DNA of 64,000 bases, from contig NZ_VFNH01000003.1 in the NCBI RefSeq assembly GCF_006715485.1, positions 62,001 to 126,000 of the forward strand. Direction: 5' to 3'. The notes under the pieces were generated by a model that was not told where the DNA came from, made no database searches, and saw only the letters and a list, made by a program, of their open reading frames with translations. The stretch is from Herbaspirillum sp. SJZ107 (GTDB lineage: Bacteria; Pseudomonadota; Gammaproteobacteria; Burkholderiales; Burkholderiaceae_D). The position numbers were made by a program, and so were the translations under genes. This document shows positions 15,878 through 23,526 of this stretch, piece by piece (the first letter of the stretch is position 1; every line of letters begins with the position of its first letter).

Positions 15878-17206
15878 TTATTGCTTGGCCGACACGCGCC
15901 AGATCACATTACCGACGTCATCCGCGATCAGCAGCGCACCCGCTGCATCCTGGGTCAGTCCCACCGGGGCGCCGTACAGGTCTTTTTCGTCGGCCGAATG
16001 GAAGCCGGTCACGATCGGCTCGGCACTACCGGTTGGTTTGCCATTTGCGAACGGCACATACACCACCTGGTAACCGCTCAGGGGCGTGCGGTCCCAGCTG
16101 CCGTGTTCGCTCACGAAGGCACCGCCGCGGTATTTCTCCGGCAGGCCGGTACCGGTGTAGAACCACAGTCCCAGTGCGGCCACGTGCGAGCCCAGGGCGA
16201 AGTCCGGCTTGATGGCTTTCGCGACGAGGTCCGGACGCTGCTGCTTGATGCGGATATCGACGTGCTGGCCGTAATAGCTGTAAGGCCAGCCGTAGAAACC
16301 GTGTTCCTGCACCGACGTCATGTAATCCGGCACCAGGTCCGCACCGATCTCGTCGCGCTCATTGACGATGGCCCAGAGCTTCCCGCTAGTCGGTTCGAAC
16401 TGCAGGCCGGTCGGATTGCGCAGGCCCGATGCGAAGATACGGCTGGCGCCGCTTTCGACATCCACTTCGAGCACGGCAGCGCGGCGGTATTCGACCGCCA
16501 TGCTGTTTTCGGCGATGTTGCTGTTGGAACCCGAGCCGACGTAGAGCTTCTTGCCGTCCGCACTTGCCACCATGGCCTTGGTCCAATGGTGGTTGACCGT
16601 ATCCGGCAGGTCGGCCAGCTCGGTGCCCGGATCGGTAATTTTGGTATCGCCGGTGTTGTAGTGATACTTCATGATATTGCCGGTATTGGCAACATACAGC
16701 GTATCGCCGATCAGCTGAACGCCGAAGGGCGAGTGCAGTTTTTCCAGGAAGACGTGCTTTTCCCATTCACCGGCGGCACCCTCTTTCTTGCGCAGCAGGG
16801 TAATCCGGTTGCCGCCCTTGCCGCCCTTGCCGGAACGGCCTTTGACGACACCGGCAATCAGCTGTTTCGGCGTCGTGACGGCTTCCTGTCCCGGACCATT
16901 CGATTCCACCACCAGGATGTCGCCATTCGGCAGGGCCAGAAGCTGGCGCGGATGCAGCAGTCCGGAGGCGATCTTTTCGATGCCCAGGCCGGCCACGACC
17001 TTGGGCGCCTGACCGTCCTTCCAGCCGACGCCGCCGGGAACCTGCATCGGCGGCATCAGGAAGTTCTGCGCGCCCGGCATCTCCGGATTGGCGCCGATTT
17101 GCTTCGAAATATCCACCTTTGCGCTATTGTCGCAAGCGCTCAGCACCAGCGACGAGACCACCGCCATGCCCACCACACCCAACAAACCATGTTTATTCTT
17201 ATTCAT
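15878..17206 (-). CDS. PQQ-type sugar (sorbosone-like) dehydrogenase lipoprotein
   Basis: 442-aa periplasmic lipoprotein: signal peptide with lipobox LSAC (Cys about 25) followed by a six-bladed beta-propeller of the glucose/sorbosone dehydrogenase family. Family motifs visible include LPNGDILVVESN, GLRNPTGLQFEP, NERDEIG, HGFYGWPYSYYGQH and SEHGSWDRTPLSGYQV. Relatives oxidise aldose sugars or sorbosone using PQQ; many members of this subgroup have no tested substrate. It overlaps the upstream DUF2231 gene by 8 bp, so the two are translated together. Confidence 0.88.
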   Translation of the reverse strand: MNKNKHGLLGVVGMAVVSSLVLSACDNSAKVDISKQIGANPEMPGAQNFLMPPMQVPGGVGWKDGQAPKVVAGLGIEKIASGLLHPRQLLALPNGDILVVESNGPGQEAVTTPKQLIAGVVKGRSGKGGKGGNRITLLRKKEGAAGEWEKHVFLEKLHSPFGVQLIGDTLYVANTGNIMKYHYNTGDTKITDPGTELADLPDTVNHHWTKAMVASADGKKLYVGSGSNSNIAENSMAVEYRRAAVLEVDVESGASRIFASGLRNPTGLQFEPTSGKLWAIVNERDEIGADLVPDYMTSVQEHGFYGWPYSYYGQHVDIRIKQQRPDLVAKAIKPDFALGSHVAALGLWFYTGTGLPEKYRGGAFVSEHGSWDRTPLSGYQVVYVPFANGKPTGSAEPIVTGFHSADEKDLYGAPVGLTQDAAGALLIADDVGNVIWRVSAKQ

Positions 17207-17639
17207 GGCCGAACTCCTTGAAACTGATATTTTGCCAAGCCAGCACGATGCGTCCGATGGCCATCAGGACCACCGTCGCAACGGACAGCCACAGCGCGTC
17301 TGGAATCGCCGCATACGAGTCCCGGCTATGCACGAACGCGTTGACCAGCGCCGTGACGATGGCAACCAGGTTCAGCCAGAAGTCGAGCTTCACGGCCGGT
17401 GCGACGCGGCGCTTGCCGAACCAGACAAAACCGAGATTGATCAGGCGCGGCACGATGGCAAAAATCAGGCCCAGGCTGACCAGCCAGGCCGCGCTTTTCA
17501 CCCACAGCACCTCGGCGGTATTGGCATAGACGAAATCAAAAATCATCACAGCCACGAAAAGACCGAAAGGTACCGGGTTCAGCAAATTGAAAACCGCTGA
17601 CGCCACCTTGAATGTTGACGATGTATTCTCTGCTCTCAT
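17199..17639 (-). CDS. DUF2231-type four-helix membrane protein
   Basis: 146-aa inner-membrane protein with four hydrophobic helices and short loops, matching the DUF2231 pattern (NPVPFGLFVAVMIFD in helix 1, a second helix, a conserved basic loop FGKRRVAPAVKLDFWLN, then two helices). It overlaps the sorbosone dehydrogenase-like gene by 8 bp. A role as an electron-transfer or anchoring partner of the periplasmic dehydrogenase is plausible from the tight coupling but not shown. Confidence 0.75.
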   Translation of the reverse strand: MRAENTSSTFKVASAVFNLLNPVPFGLFVAVMIFDFVYANTAEVLWVKSAAWLVSLGLIFAIVPRLINLGFVWFGKRRVAPAVKLDFWLNLVAIVTALVNAFVHSRDSYAAIPDALWLSVATVVLMAIGRIVLAWQNISFKEFGHE

Positions 17640-17986
17640 TAAGTTGCACTCTTCTCAAAAATGATTGGTCTGAAATGACAATTCGACGTCTGGTCGATGG
17701 CCAGGGAAGAGATCGATGCCCAAATCGGCGGCGAGTGTAGTCCTGCGCCTCTTCGCCTGTCAACACATCTGTCTTATATAAGACATATACACCAGGCGTA
17801 TGAGCTTGACGTGTTCAATTGGATTTTTCGGTCACTCTTGCAGCGAAACTTGAACCATCCTGGACGGGTCGCCGGGTATCGAAAACGGTCTTGCAATCGT
17901 CCGAAGCTCCCCAAAATCACGCCTGTCACTTCGTGGTTTCGTTGTAGACGGGGTGCATTGGCAAGCAACTTTCTGGGAGTACAGAC
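17640..17986. other. Intergenic control region between divergent genes
   Basis: 347 bp between the DUF2231 operon (minus) and the small hydrophilic protein gene (plus). It holds a 16-bp perfect palindrome (17770-17785). No credible ORF is seen. Confidence 0.6.
17770..17785. promoter_or_regulatory. Perfect 16-bp palindrome, candidate operator
   Basis: TGTCTTATATAAGACA is its own reverse complement. The TCTTATATAAGA core resembles operators of GntR-family repressors. It lies 131 bp upstream of the DUF2231/dehydrogenase operon start; no GntR gene is in the window. Confidence 0.5.
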
Positions 17987-18235
17987 ATGGGCGCGAAGAC
18001 AGGTTCTGGCAGCAAAGGCACGGCAAACGACACGGGCAAATCCGGCAATGACTCCGGCAGCAGGGTCAAGGAAGCACGGGGTCCGTCCTACGAGCACCGG
18101 CAAGGGGAAACCCCATCGGACAAGAGCGAGCAGCACCAGGGCAAGCATCCTCCGAACACCATCTACAAGGGTCCGAAGGACTTGCACCCGTCCAGTGACC
18201 CGGACCGGGGCAACCGCCAGTCCGACAAGGGCTAG
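17987..18235 (+). CDS. Small hydrophilic, probably disordered protein (82 aa)
   Basis: The product starts MGAKTGSGSKG and is almost free of hydrophobic residues, with many Gly, Ser, Lys, Asp, Pro and His. Such composition suggests an intrinsically disordered protein, as in stress-protective hydrophilins; that is a compositional inference only. GGGAG precedes the start by 7 nt and a strong bidirectional terminator follows 21 bp after the stop, which together support a real gene. Confidence 0.65.
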   Translation: MGAKTGSGSKGTANDTGKSGNDSGSRVKEARGPSYEHRQGETPSDKSEQHQGKHPPNTIYKGPKDLHPSSDPDRGNRQSDKG

Positions 18236-18256
18236 CTGCATCGGATGCCAAAAATA

Positions 18257-18286
18257 AAAACGCCAACCTGCATGGGTTGGCGTTTT
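18257..18286. terminator. Bidirectional terminator between convergent genes
   Basis: Stem AAAACGCCAACC/GGTTGGCGTTTT, loop TGCATG. It serves the 82-aa gene (plus) and the membrane protein gene (minus). Exact reverse complement of the core at 14283-14312. Confidence 0.85.
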
Positions 18287-18308
18287 GATGTACCGGCCTT
18301 GGCTACGC

Positions 18309-18836
18309 TTATTCTTTCTTTTCGCGGAATTCACCCTCGATCACGTTGTCGTCCGTGCTTTTGGAAGCATTTTTACCGGCGAACCCGAAGACCGACGACG
18401 ACATGCGGCCGGCTACAGCGCGCCTCAACCAGGGGAAGCCTAGGAGAAACGCGATGGCGAAACCCGTAAACCCTGCAGGCACATAGTCGCCTTGCGACAG
18501 GAAGTGCAGCAGGCAGAGTGCCAGCAAGCTCGCCATGACGGGCCGGCGCGCAGGTGCAGGCAACAGGCCGACAATGCGCAGCTTCCTGTTACTTACCCAG
18601 GGGAACCTGGCAAACAGAACGGCAAGCAGCAGTCCTGCCATGCCGCGGCCGGTGCCGAGATAATCGGCCAGCACGCCGACGACAAGGTAGCCGGTGTAGG
18701 TCAGGGTGCCGGCCAGGGCTGCCAGCACGCATAGTGCGGCGGCGATCGTCAGCTTTGGCGCACGCATTACCGCTGTAAGTAAAAAAGGTAGGATTTGTGG
18801 TCTCCTGCAAATCGAGATGGGAAGGCGAGCGCGCAT
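18309..18836 (-). CDS. Membrane protein of unknown function
   Basis: About 175 aa with four hydrophobic segments (IAAALCVLAALAGTLTY; GTGRGMAGLLLAVLFARF; VMASLLALCLLHFL; FTGFAIAFLLGFPWL) and a hydrophilic tail ending VIEGEFREKKE. The tail resembles that of FxsA-type membrane proteins, but the membrane part does not, so I leave it unassigned. The start is uncertain: 18836 has GAGG 8 nt upstream, 18767 and 18854 are alternatives. Convergent with the 82-aa gene. Confidence 0.65.
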   Translation of the reverse strand: MRARLPISICRRPQILPFLLTAVMRAPKLTIAAALCVLAALAGTLTYTGYLVVGVLADYLGTGRGMAGLLLAVLFARFPWVSNRKLRIVGLLPAPARRPVMASLLALCLLHFLSQGDYVPAGFTGFAIAFLLGFPWLRRAVAGRMSSSVFGFAGKNASKSTDDNVIEGEFREKKE

Positions 18837-18892
18837 CTTAACAGCCTCGCCCATGTCGGGCGTTTCGATCCGGTGCCCATCTCCCTTCCCGC

Positions 18893-19942
18893 TCAGGGTT
18901 GCGCCGCGGCCCGCGCCTGCGCGATCCAGCCATCGAACAGTTGCTGGTGGTACTTGATCCAGCCTGCCGTATGGCGCGCGATGTCGGCCTGGGTGTTTTC
19001 GCCTTGCCGCATGCGCTCGTTTTGCGCATTGATGTCGGCAATCGGCAAGCGCATGACTTCAAACAGCTTGACGGCCGCCGGATTCTTGTCGGCCCAGGCC
19101 CGATTCACGACGATACGCGTCGTGTTGACGGAAAATCCGTAGTCGCTGCCATCGCCGAGACGGGTATTCGCCTTGTCGGGATTCGCCGAGAAGGGCACTT
19201 GCAGCCAGACGACATCCTTGCCCGGCACCAGCACCCCGCTCACCCAGTAAGGCGTCCATGTGTAGTACAGGATGGACTCGCCCCGCTGGTAGCGGCCGAT
19301 GGTGTCGGCGATCAGTGCGGCATAGCTGCCCTGCACGTGCTTGACCGTCGGGCGCAGCTTGTAGGCATCCATGTGGTGTTCGATCATCGCCTCGCAGCCC
19401 CAGCCCGGGTTGCAGCCGGTCAGGTCGGCCTTGCCGTCGCCGTCATGGTCGAACAGCCTGGCCAGTGCCGGATCGCGCAGCTGGCTGATATTGGTGATGT
19501 GGTACTTGTCGGCCGTTGCCTTGTCGATCAGGTAGCCCTGCGCGGCCGGTCCGGCATAGGCGCCCACGCGCAGCAGCCTGGCGTCGCCGCCGGCATTGTT
19601 GAAATAGTCCTTGTGCAGAGGATCCCAATGCGCCGCCAGGAAGGTCGCGTCGCCGTTGGCAATCGCGATGTGCGCGGTCGGATAGTCGACTTCCTTGATC
19701 GGCTGCGGCGCGTAGCCCAGCTGTTCGAGCGCGCGGTCCACGAGCATGGTCTGGAAGGTTTCCTCGGCGATCGGGCTTTGCAGCGCCTGCACCTTGATGC
19801 CCTTGCCGGGCAGGCCGGCAGCCGGCGTGTGCGCCATGGCCAGGCTGGTGCTCAATGCGAGCGCGGCAATCGCCAGGGCCGACAACCAGCGGAAGCGGCG
19901 CCGCATGGCAACCGTGGCGTTGAAGTGGTCGAGTTGATGCAT
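18893..19942 (-). CDS. proX: Glycine betaine/proline betaine ABC transporter, substrate-binding protein
   Basis: 349-aa periplasmic binding protein of the ProX/OpuAC family with a signal peptide (hydrophobic core ALAIAALALSTSLAMA, cleavage after AHA/MA region). Typical aromatic betaine-cage positions are visible in AAHWDPLHKD, CNPGWGCE and LYYTWTPYWVS. It delivers quaternary ammonium osmoprotectants to ProVW. AAAGGAAC lies just before the start at 19942. Last gene of proVWX, 14 bp after proW. Confidence 0.95.
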   Translation of the reverse strand: MHQLDHFNATVAMRRRFRWLSALAIAALALSTSLAMAHTPAAGLPGKGIKVQALQSPIAEETFQTMLVDRALEQLGYAPQPIKEVDYPTAHIAIANGDATFLAAHWDPLHKDYFNNAGGDARLLRVGAYAGPAAQGYLIDKATADKYHITNISQLRDPALARLFDHDGDGKADLTGCNPGWGCEAMIEHHMDAYKLRPTVKHVQGSYAALIADTIGRYQRGESILYYTWTPYWVSGVLVPGKDVVWLQVPFSANPDKANTRLGDGSDYGFSVNTTRIVVNRAWADKNPAAVKLFEVMRLPIADINAQNERMRQGENTQADIARHTAGWIKYHQQLFDGWIAQARAAAQP

Positions 19943-19956
19943 GTGTTCCTTTCTTG

Positions 19957-21027
19957 TTATTGCGCGCGCATGGACGTGGTCGGCGCAGCCGCTTTGCCGC
20001 GCGCCGGATTGCCACGCACCAGGCGCAGGATGACACCAAGCGGGCCGGTCTGGTACCAATGACGCCCATTGCGGCGCGCTTGCCCCATGGCTTGCGTCAG
20101 GCGGTCCAGCGTGATGGCGAGCAGCACGATCCCGAGACCGCCCACGGTGGCCAGCCCCATGTCCAGGCGGCCAATCCCGCGCAGCACCATCTGGCCCAGG
20201 CCACCGACTGCGATCATCGACGCGATCACCACCATCGACAGCGACAGCATCAGCGACTGGTTGATGCCGGCCATGATCGATGGCATGGCCAGCGGCAGCT
20301 GCACGCGGGTCAGCAGCTGCCACGGCGAGGCCCCGTAGGCGCGCGCCGCTTCGACCAGGTCGGGACGGACCTGGCGGATGCCGAGATTGGTCAGGCGCAC
20401 CAGCGGCGGCAGCGCGAAGATGATGGTCACGATCACGCCGGGCGCGTCCCCGATACCGAACAACATCACCACCGGCACCAGGTACACGAAGGCAGGCGTG
20501 GTCTGCATGGCGTCCAGCAGCGGACGCAGGAGATTTTGTGCGCGGTCGCTGCTGGCCAGGAAGATCCCCAGGGGCAAGCCGATCGCCAGGCAGAACGCAA
20601 GCGAGGTCAACACCAGCGACAGGGTCACCATCGCTTCCGGCCAGACGCCCAGTATCGACAGGCCCAGCAGCGCCAGCACGGTACCGATCGCCAGCGCACG
20701 GCTGGTGAATTGCCAGGCCAGCAAACCGATGATGGCGATCACCACCGGCGCGGGCGCGGCCAGCAGCACGTCGCTGGCGCCGGCCAGCGTCGCGTCGATC
20801 GGCGCCCGCACGGCCTGGAAAAACGGCCGGCAATGGGCGACGACCCAGCCCAGGCCCCCGTTGATCCAGGTTTCCAGCGGCAGCGAGCCATCGAAGAGGT
20901 GTGTCAGTGGCGAGCCGCCGGCTTGCCCGGCTTTAGCGGCCGGCGTTGCGGCGTCGAGCCAGGCCGTGTCGGCCGGCGGCGTCGGCAGCCACGGGTTGAC
21001 CTGGGAGGGTGCGCTGTTCGGAGTCAT
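19957..21027 (-). CDS. proW: Glycine betaine/proline betaine ABC transporter, permease
   Basis: 356-aa inner-membrane permease. A long N-terminal region (about 1-85) precedes the BPD_transp_1 domain, as in E. coli ProW. The EAA loop that contacts the ATPase is EAARAYGASPWQLLTRVQLPLAMPSI-like (about 225-250), with the conserved Glu-Ala-Ala and Gly. Its ATG overlaps the proV stop (ATGA), indicating coupled translation. Confidence 0.95.
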   Translation of the reverse strand: MTPNSAPSQVNPWLPTPPADTAWLDAATPAAKAGQAGGSPLTHLFDGSLPLETWINGGLGWVVAHCRPFFQAVRAPIDATLAGASDVLLAAPAPVVIAIIGLLAWQFTSRALAIGTVLALLGLSILGVWPEAMVTLSLVLTSLAFCLAIGLPLGIFLASSDRAQNLLRPLLDAMQTTPAFVYLVPVVMLFGIGDAPGVIVTIIFALPPLVRLTNLGIRQVRPDLVEAARAYGASPWQLLTRVQLPLAMPSIMAGINQSLMLSLSMVVIASMIAVGGLGQMVLRGIGRLDMGLATVGGLGIVLLAITLDRLTQAMGQARRNGRHWYQTGPLGVILRLVRGNPARGKAAAPTTSMRAQ

Positions 21028-22259
21028 GCTTGTCCTTTCTGAATATGTTGCTCGGCAATGGCCGGCGTATCGCGGTCGAGGAACTTCAGCAAGGTGGTCT
21101 TGCTGATGGCGCCGCGGAAGCTGCCGTCGCCCGCCACGACCGGCACTGCGTACGGCAGTTGCGCCACCTGGCCGAACAGGCCTGCAACGGGCTCGTCCGC
21201 GTTGATGGTCTGCACATCCGGCAGGTAGGCATGCGCCAGGCCCAGCGGCCCGACGTGGCCGTCGAGCGCACTGCGCAGCGAATCGGCCGACACCACGCCG
21301 AGGAATTCGCGGCGCGGATTGACGACATAGGCATAGGCCCGGTCCTGCTCTTCCAGCATCGACAACGCCGCACGCGAACCGCGGGTCGGCGATTCCGACA
21401 CCACGACCTGGCTCTTGCGGGCGATGTCGCCGGCCTTGAACACGGCCGCCGCATCGACGCCGCGCACGAAGTTGCGCACGTACTCGTTGGCGGGCTTGCG
21501 CAGGATTTCTTCCGGCGTGCCCACCTGCACCACATGGCCATCCTTCATGATGGCGACGCGGTCGCCGATGCGCATGGCTTCGTCGAGGTCGTGCGAAATG
21601 AAGACGATGGTGCGGCGCTTGATCTGCTGCAGGCGCAGCAGCTCCGACTGCATTTCCGTGCGCATGATGGGGTCGAGCGCGGAAAACGCCTCGTCCATCA
21701 GCAGGATCGACGGATCGCAGGCCAGTGCGCGGGCCAGGCCCACGCGCTGCTGCATGCCGCCGGACAGTTCGTCGGGATAACTGGCGCCATACGCCGCGAG
21801 GCCGACCTGTTCCAGTGCCTGCCGGGCCAGCGCATGGCGCTCGGCCTTGGGGATGCCGGCCAGTTCCATGCCGAAGGCCGTGTTGTCGAGCACGCTAACG
21901 TGCGGCAGCAGCGCAAACGACTGGAACACCATGCTGATGTCCTTGCGGCGCAAGGCGCGCAACTGCGCGTCCGGCAGGGTATTGATGTCGGTGCCGTCGA
22001 TCAGGATGCGGCCATCGGTCGGCTCGATCAGGCGGTTCAGCATCCGCACCAGGGTCGACTTGCCCGAACCGGACAGGCCCATGATGACGAAGATTTCTCC
22101 GGCTTCGATGGTGAAGGTGGCGTCGAACACGCCGATCGTGCACCCGGTTTTGGCCAGGATATCCTGCTTGCCGGCACCCTGGCGGACCAGGGCCAGCGCT
22201 TCTTGCGGCTGATCGCCGTAGACCTTGAAGACATGGTCGATGATGATTTGTTTTGCCAT
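21024..22259 (-). CDS. proV: Glycine betaine/proline betaine ABC transporter, ATPase
   Basis: 411-aa cytoplasmic ATPase with Walker A GLSGSGKST (about 58-66), Q-loop VFQSFALLPH, signature LSGGMQQRVGLARAL, Walker B ILLMDEAFSALDP and switch His in FISHDLDEA. After residue about 280 come tandem CBS domains that sense ionic strength in OpuA relatives. AAGGAG lies 10 nt before the start. First gene of proVWX; imports osmoprotectants under hyperosmotic stress. Confidence 0.96.
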   Translation of the reverse strand: MAKQIIIDHVFKVYGDQPQEALALVRQGAGKQDILAKTGCTIGVFDATFTIEAGEIFVIMGLSGSGKSTLVRMLNRLIEPTDGRILIDGTDINTLPDAQLRALRRKDISMVFQSFALLPHVSVLDNTAFGMELAGIPKAERHALARQALEQVGLAAYGASYPDELSGGMQQRVGLARALACDPSILLMDEAFSALDPIMRTEMQSELLRLQQIKRRTIVFISHDLDEAMRIGDRVAIMKDGHVVQVGTPEEILRKPANEYVRNFVRGVDAAAVFKAGDIARKSQVVVSESPTRGSRAALSMLEEQDRAYAYVVNPRREFLGVVSADSLRSALDGHVGPLGLAHAYLPDVQTINADEPVAGLFGQVAQLPYAVPVVAGDGSFRGAISKTTLLKFLDRDTPAIAEQHIQKGQA

Positions 22260-22578
22260 GGGCTGGTTCTCCTTCGAGTTGGCAAATGCGATGAGACCCG
22301 CCAGCCATGGGGCGTCGAACGGGAATCATCGAACCCTGAGCCGTCGGCGCTGCACGGGCGTACCAGCGTACGCAAGCGGCGAACGGAAACGCGGCACGCT
22401 ATTCCGGCAAACGATGCCGGGGCCAGGGTGTGGATGCGTGTTAAAAGAGGCTGGGTTCAGGACTTTTAATCACGCAGGCGCATGCAAATGCATGGCACCA
22501 GGGAATCGGGCGCATGGCCCAAGAATATTTTCCGGGCGTGGCCAGGAAAATGCTGTGCAGCAGAGGTCGTACTGAAGA
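22260..22578 (-). other. Long (about 320 nt) leader of proVWX
   Basis: Region between the candidate promoter and proV. It contains an inverted repeat CATGCA-AA-TGCATG (22481-22494) and no convincing ORF; no known riboswitch class was recognised. Confidence 0.4.
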
Positions 22579-22584
22579 ATTTAT

Positions 22585-22613
22585 TGTATAGACACCAATT
22601 ATATTGCAAGCAA
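22585..22613 (-). promoter_or_regulatory. Candidate sigma70 promoter of proVWX
   Basis: On the minus strand TTGCTT (22613-22608), 17-nt spacer, TATACA (22590-22585), in a markedly AT-rich stretch. Confidence 0.55.
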
Positions 22614-22761
22614 ATGTAATTGTCCAGTAGCTTTTCCAATCGGGATATGCTACGGACGTCTTCGCTCCATGGTGCCTTGTGGGAATGTGCGCATTTTTGG
22701 CGGCTGCACGCATGCTACCTTTCGCGGCTTATACCAATAACATTTTCCATAAGGGATAACT

Positions 22762-23469
22762 ATGCTGCGCCTGATCGCTTCCACCCTCCTCTGCCTTGCC
22801 CTGACCGGCTGCGCCACCGTCAACCAGATGGCCTTCGACAAGAAAAGCACCTCCATCGACACCCGCGAAAAATCGGTGGTCCTGATGACCGTCGACGTGT
22901 CCCGTTCGGACGGCAGCCGCTTCGTGCCCGAACCCTTCGTCGTCAAGCTTGCCAGGCCGAACGCGCAGAGCAAGGAAGAGCGCCAGAACTTCAAGCTCGA
23001 CAAGGACGTCGATGCGGTGCAGGAAAACGGGCACAGCATCTACCTGGTGCGCGCCTCGCTGGCGCCGGGCGAGTACAAGCTGCAGGAAGTGATGGGCCTG
23101 GCCAAGGGCTTCCCGATCATGGGGACCTTCATCGTGCCGCTGAATACCGACCTCAAGGTCAAGCCCGGCTCGATCGTGTATATCGGCCGCATCAAGGCCA
23201 CGCTGCGCGACCGCGTCGGCAACGAATTCCGCGCCGGCCCGCTGCTGCCTCTGCTCGACCAGTCGGTGGCAGGCATGTCGGGCGGCACCTGGGATGTGAC
23301 CTACGAGAACCTGGCCGACAAGGATATCGGCCTGTTCCGCGCCGCCTATCCGGTGCTCGGCAATGTGAACGTCGAGACCGCGCCGCTGCCGGCATTCGAC
23401 CGCGCCGCGGCCCAGCGCCAGTGGGAAGGCGAAGAAAAGGACGTGCCGAAAGAGGTCGCCGCAAAATAA
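22762..23469 (+). CDS. Lipoprotein of unknown function
   Basis: 235 aa with signal peptide and lipobox LTGC (Cys about 17), so lipid-anchored in the envelope. The mature part is beta-rich with PGEYKLQEVMG and PGSIVYIGRIKATLRDR stretches, reminiscent of DUF2846-type lipoproteins that describe an ingested value and its PG-x-Y-L motif; the match is weak. GGGATAAC precedes the ATG. It stands alone, with an AT-rich upstream region shared with proV. Confidence 0.75.
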   Translation: MLRLIASTLLCLALTGCATVNQMAFDKKSTSIDTREKSVVLMTVDVSRSDGSRFVPEPFVVKLARPNAQSKEERQNFKLDKDVDAVQENGHSIYLVRASLAPGEYKLQEVMGLAKGFPIMGTFIVPLNTDLKVKPGSIVYIGRIKATLRDRVGNEFRAGPLLPLLDQSVAGMSGGTWDVTYENLADKDIGLFRAAYPVLGNVNVETAPLPAFDRAAAQRQWEGEEKDVPKEVAAK

Positions 23470-23526
23470 GCCGGCCAGGCGCCGCCGCGCGGCGGCGCCT
23501 GTTTCCCCCTCCCGCCCTTCCCTGCA

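Noticed and set aside
22441..22713. 90-aa minus-strand frame upstream of proV
   Set aside because: It crosses the likely promoter; no supporting signal.
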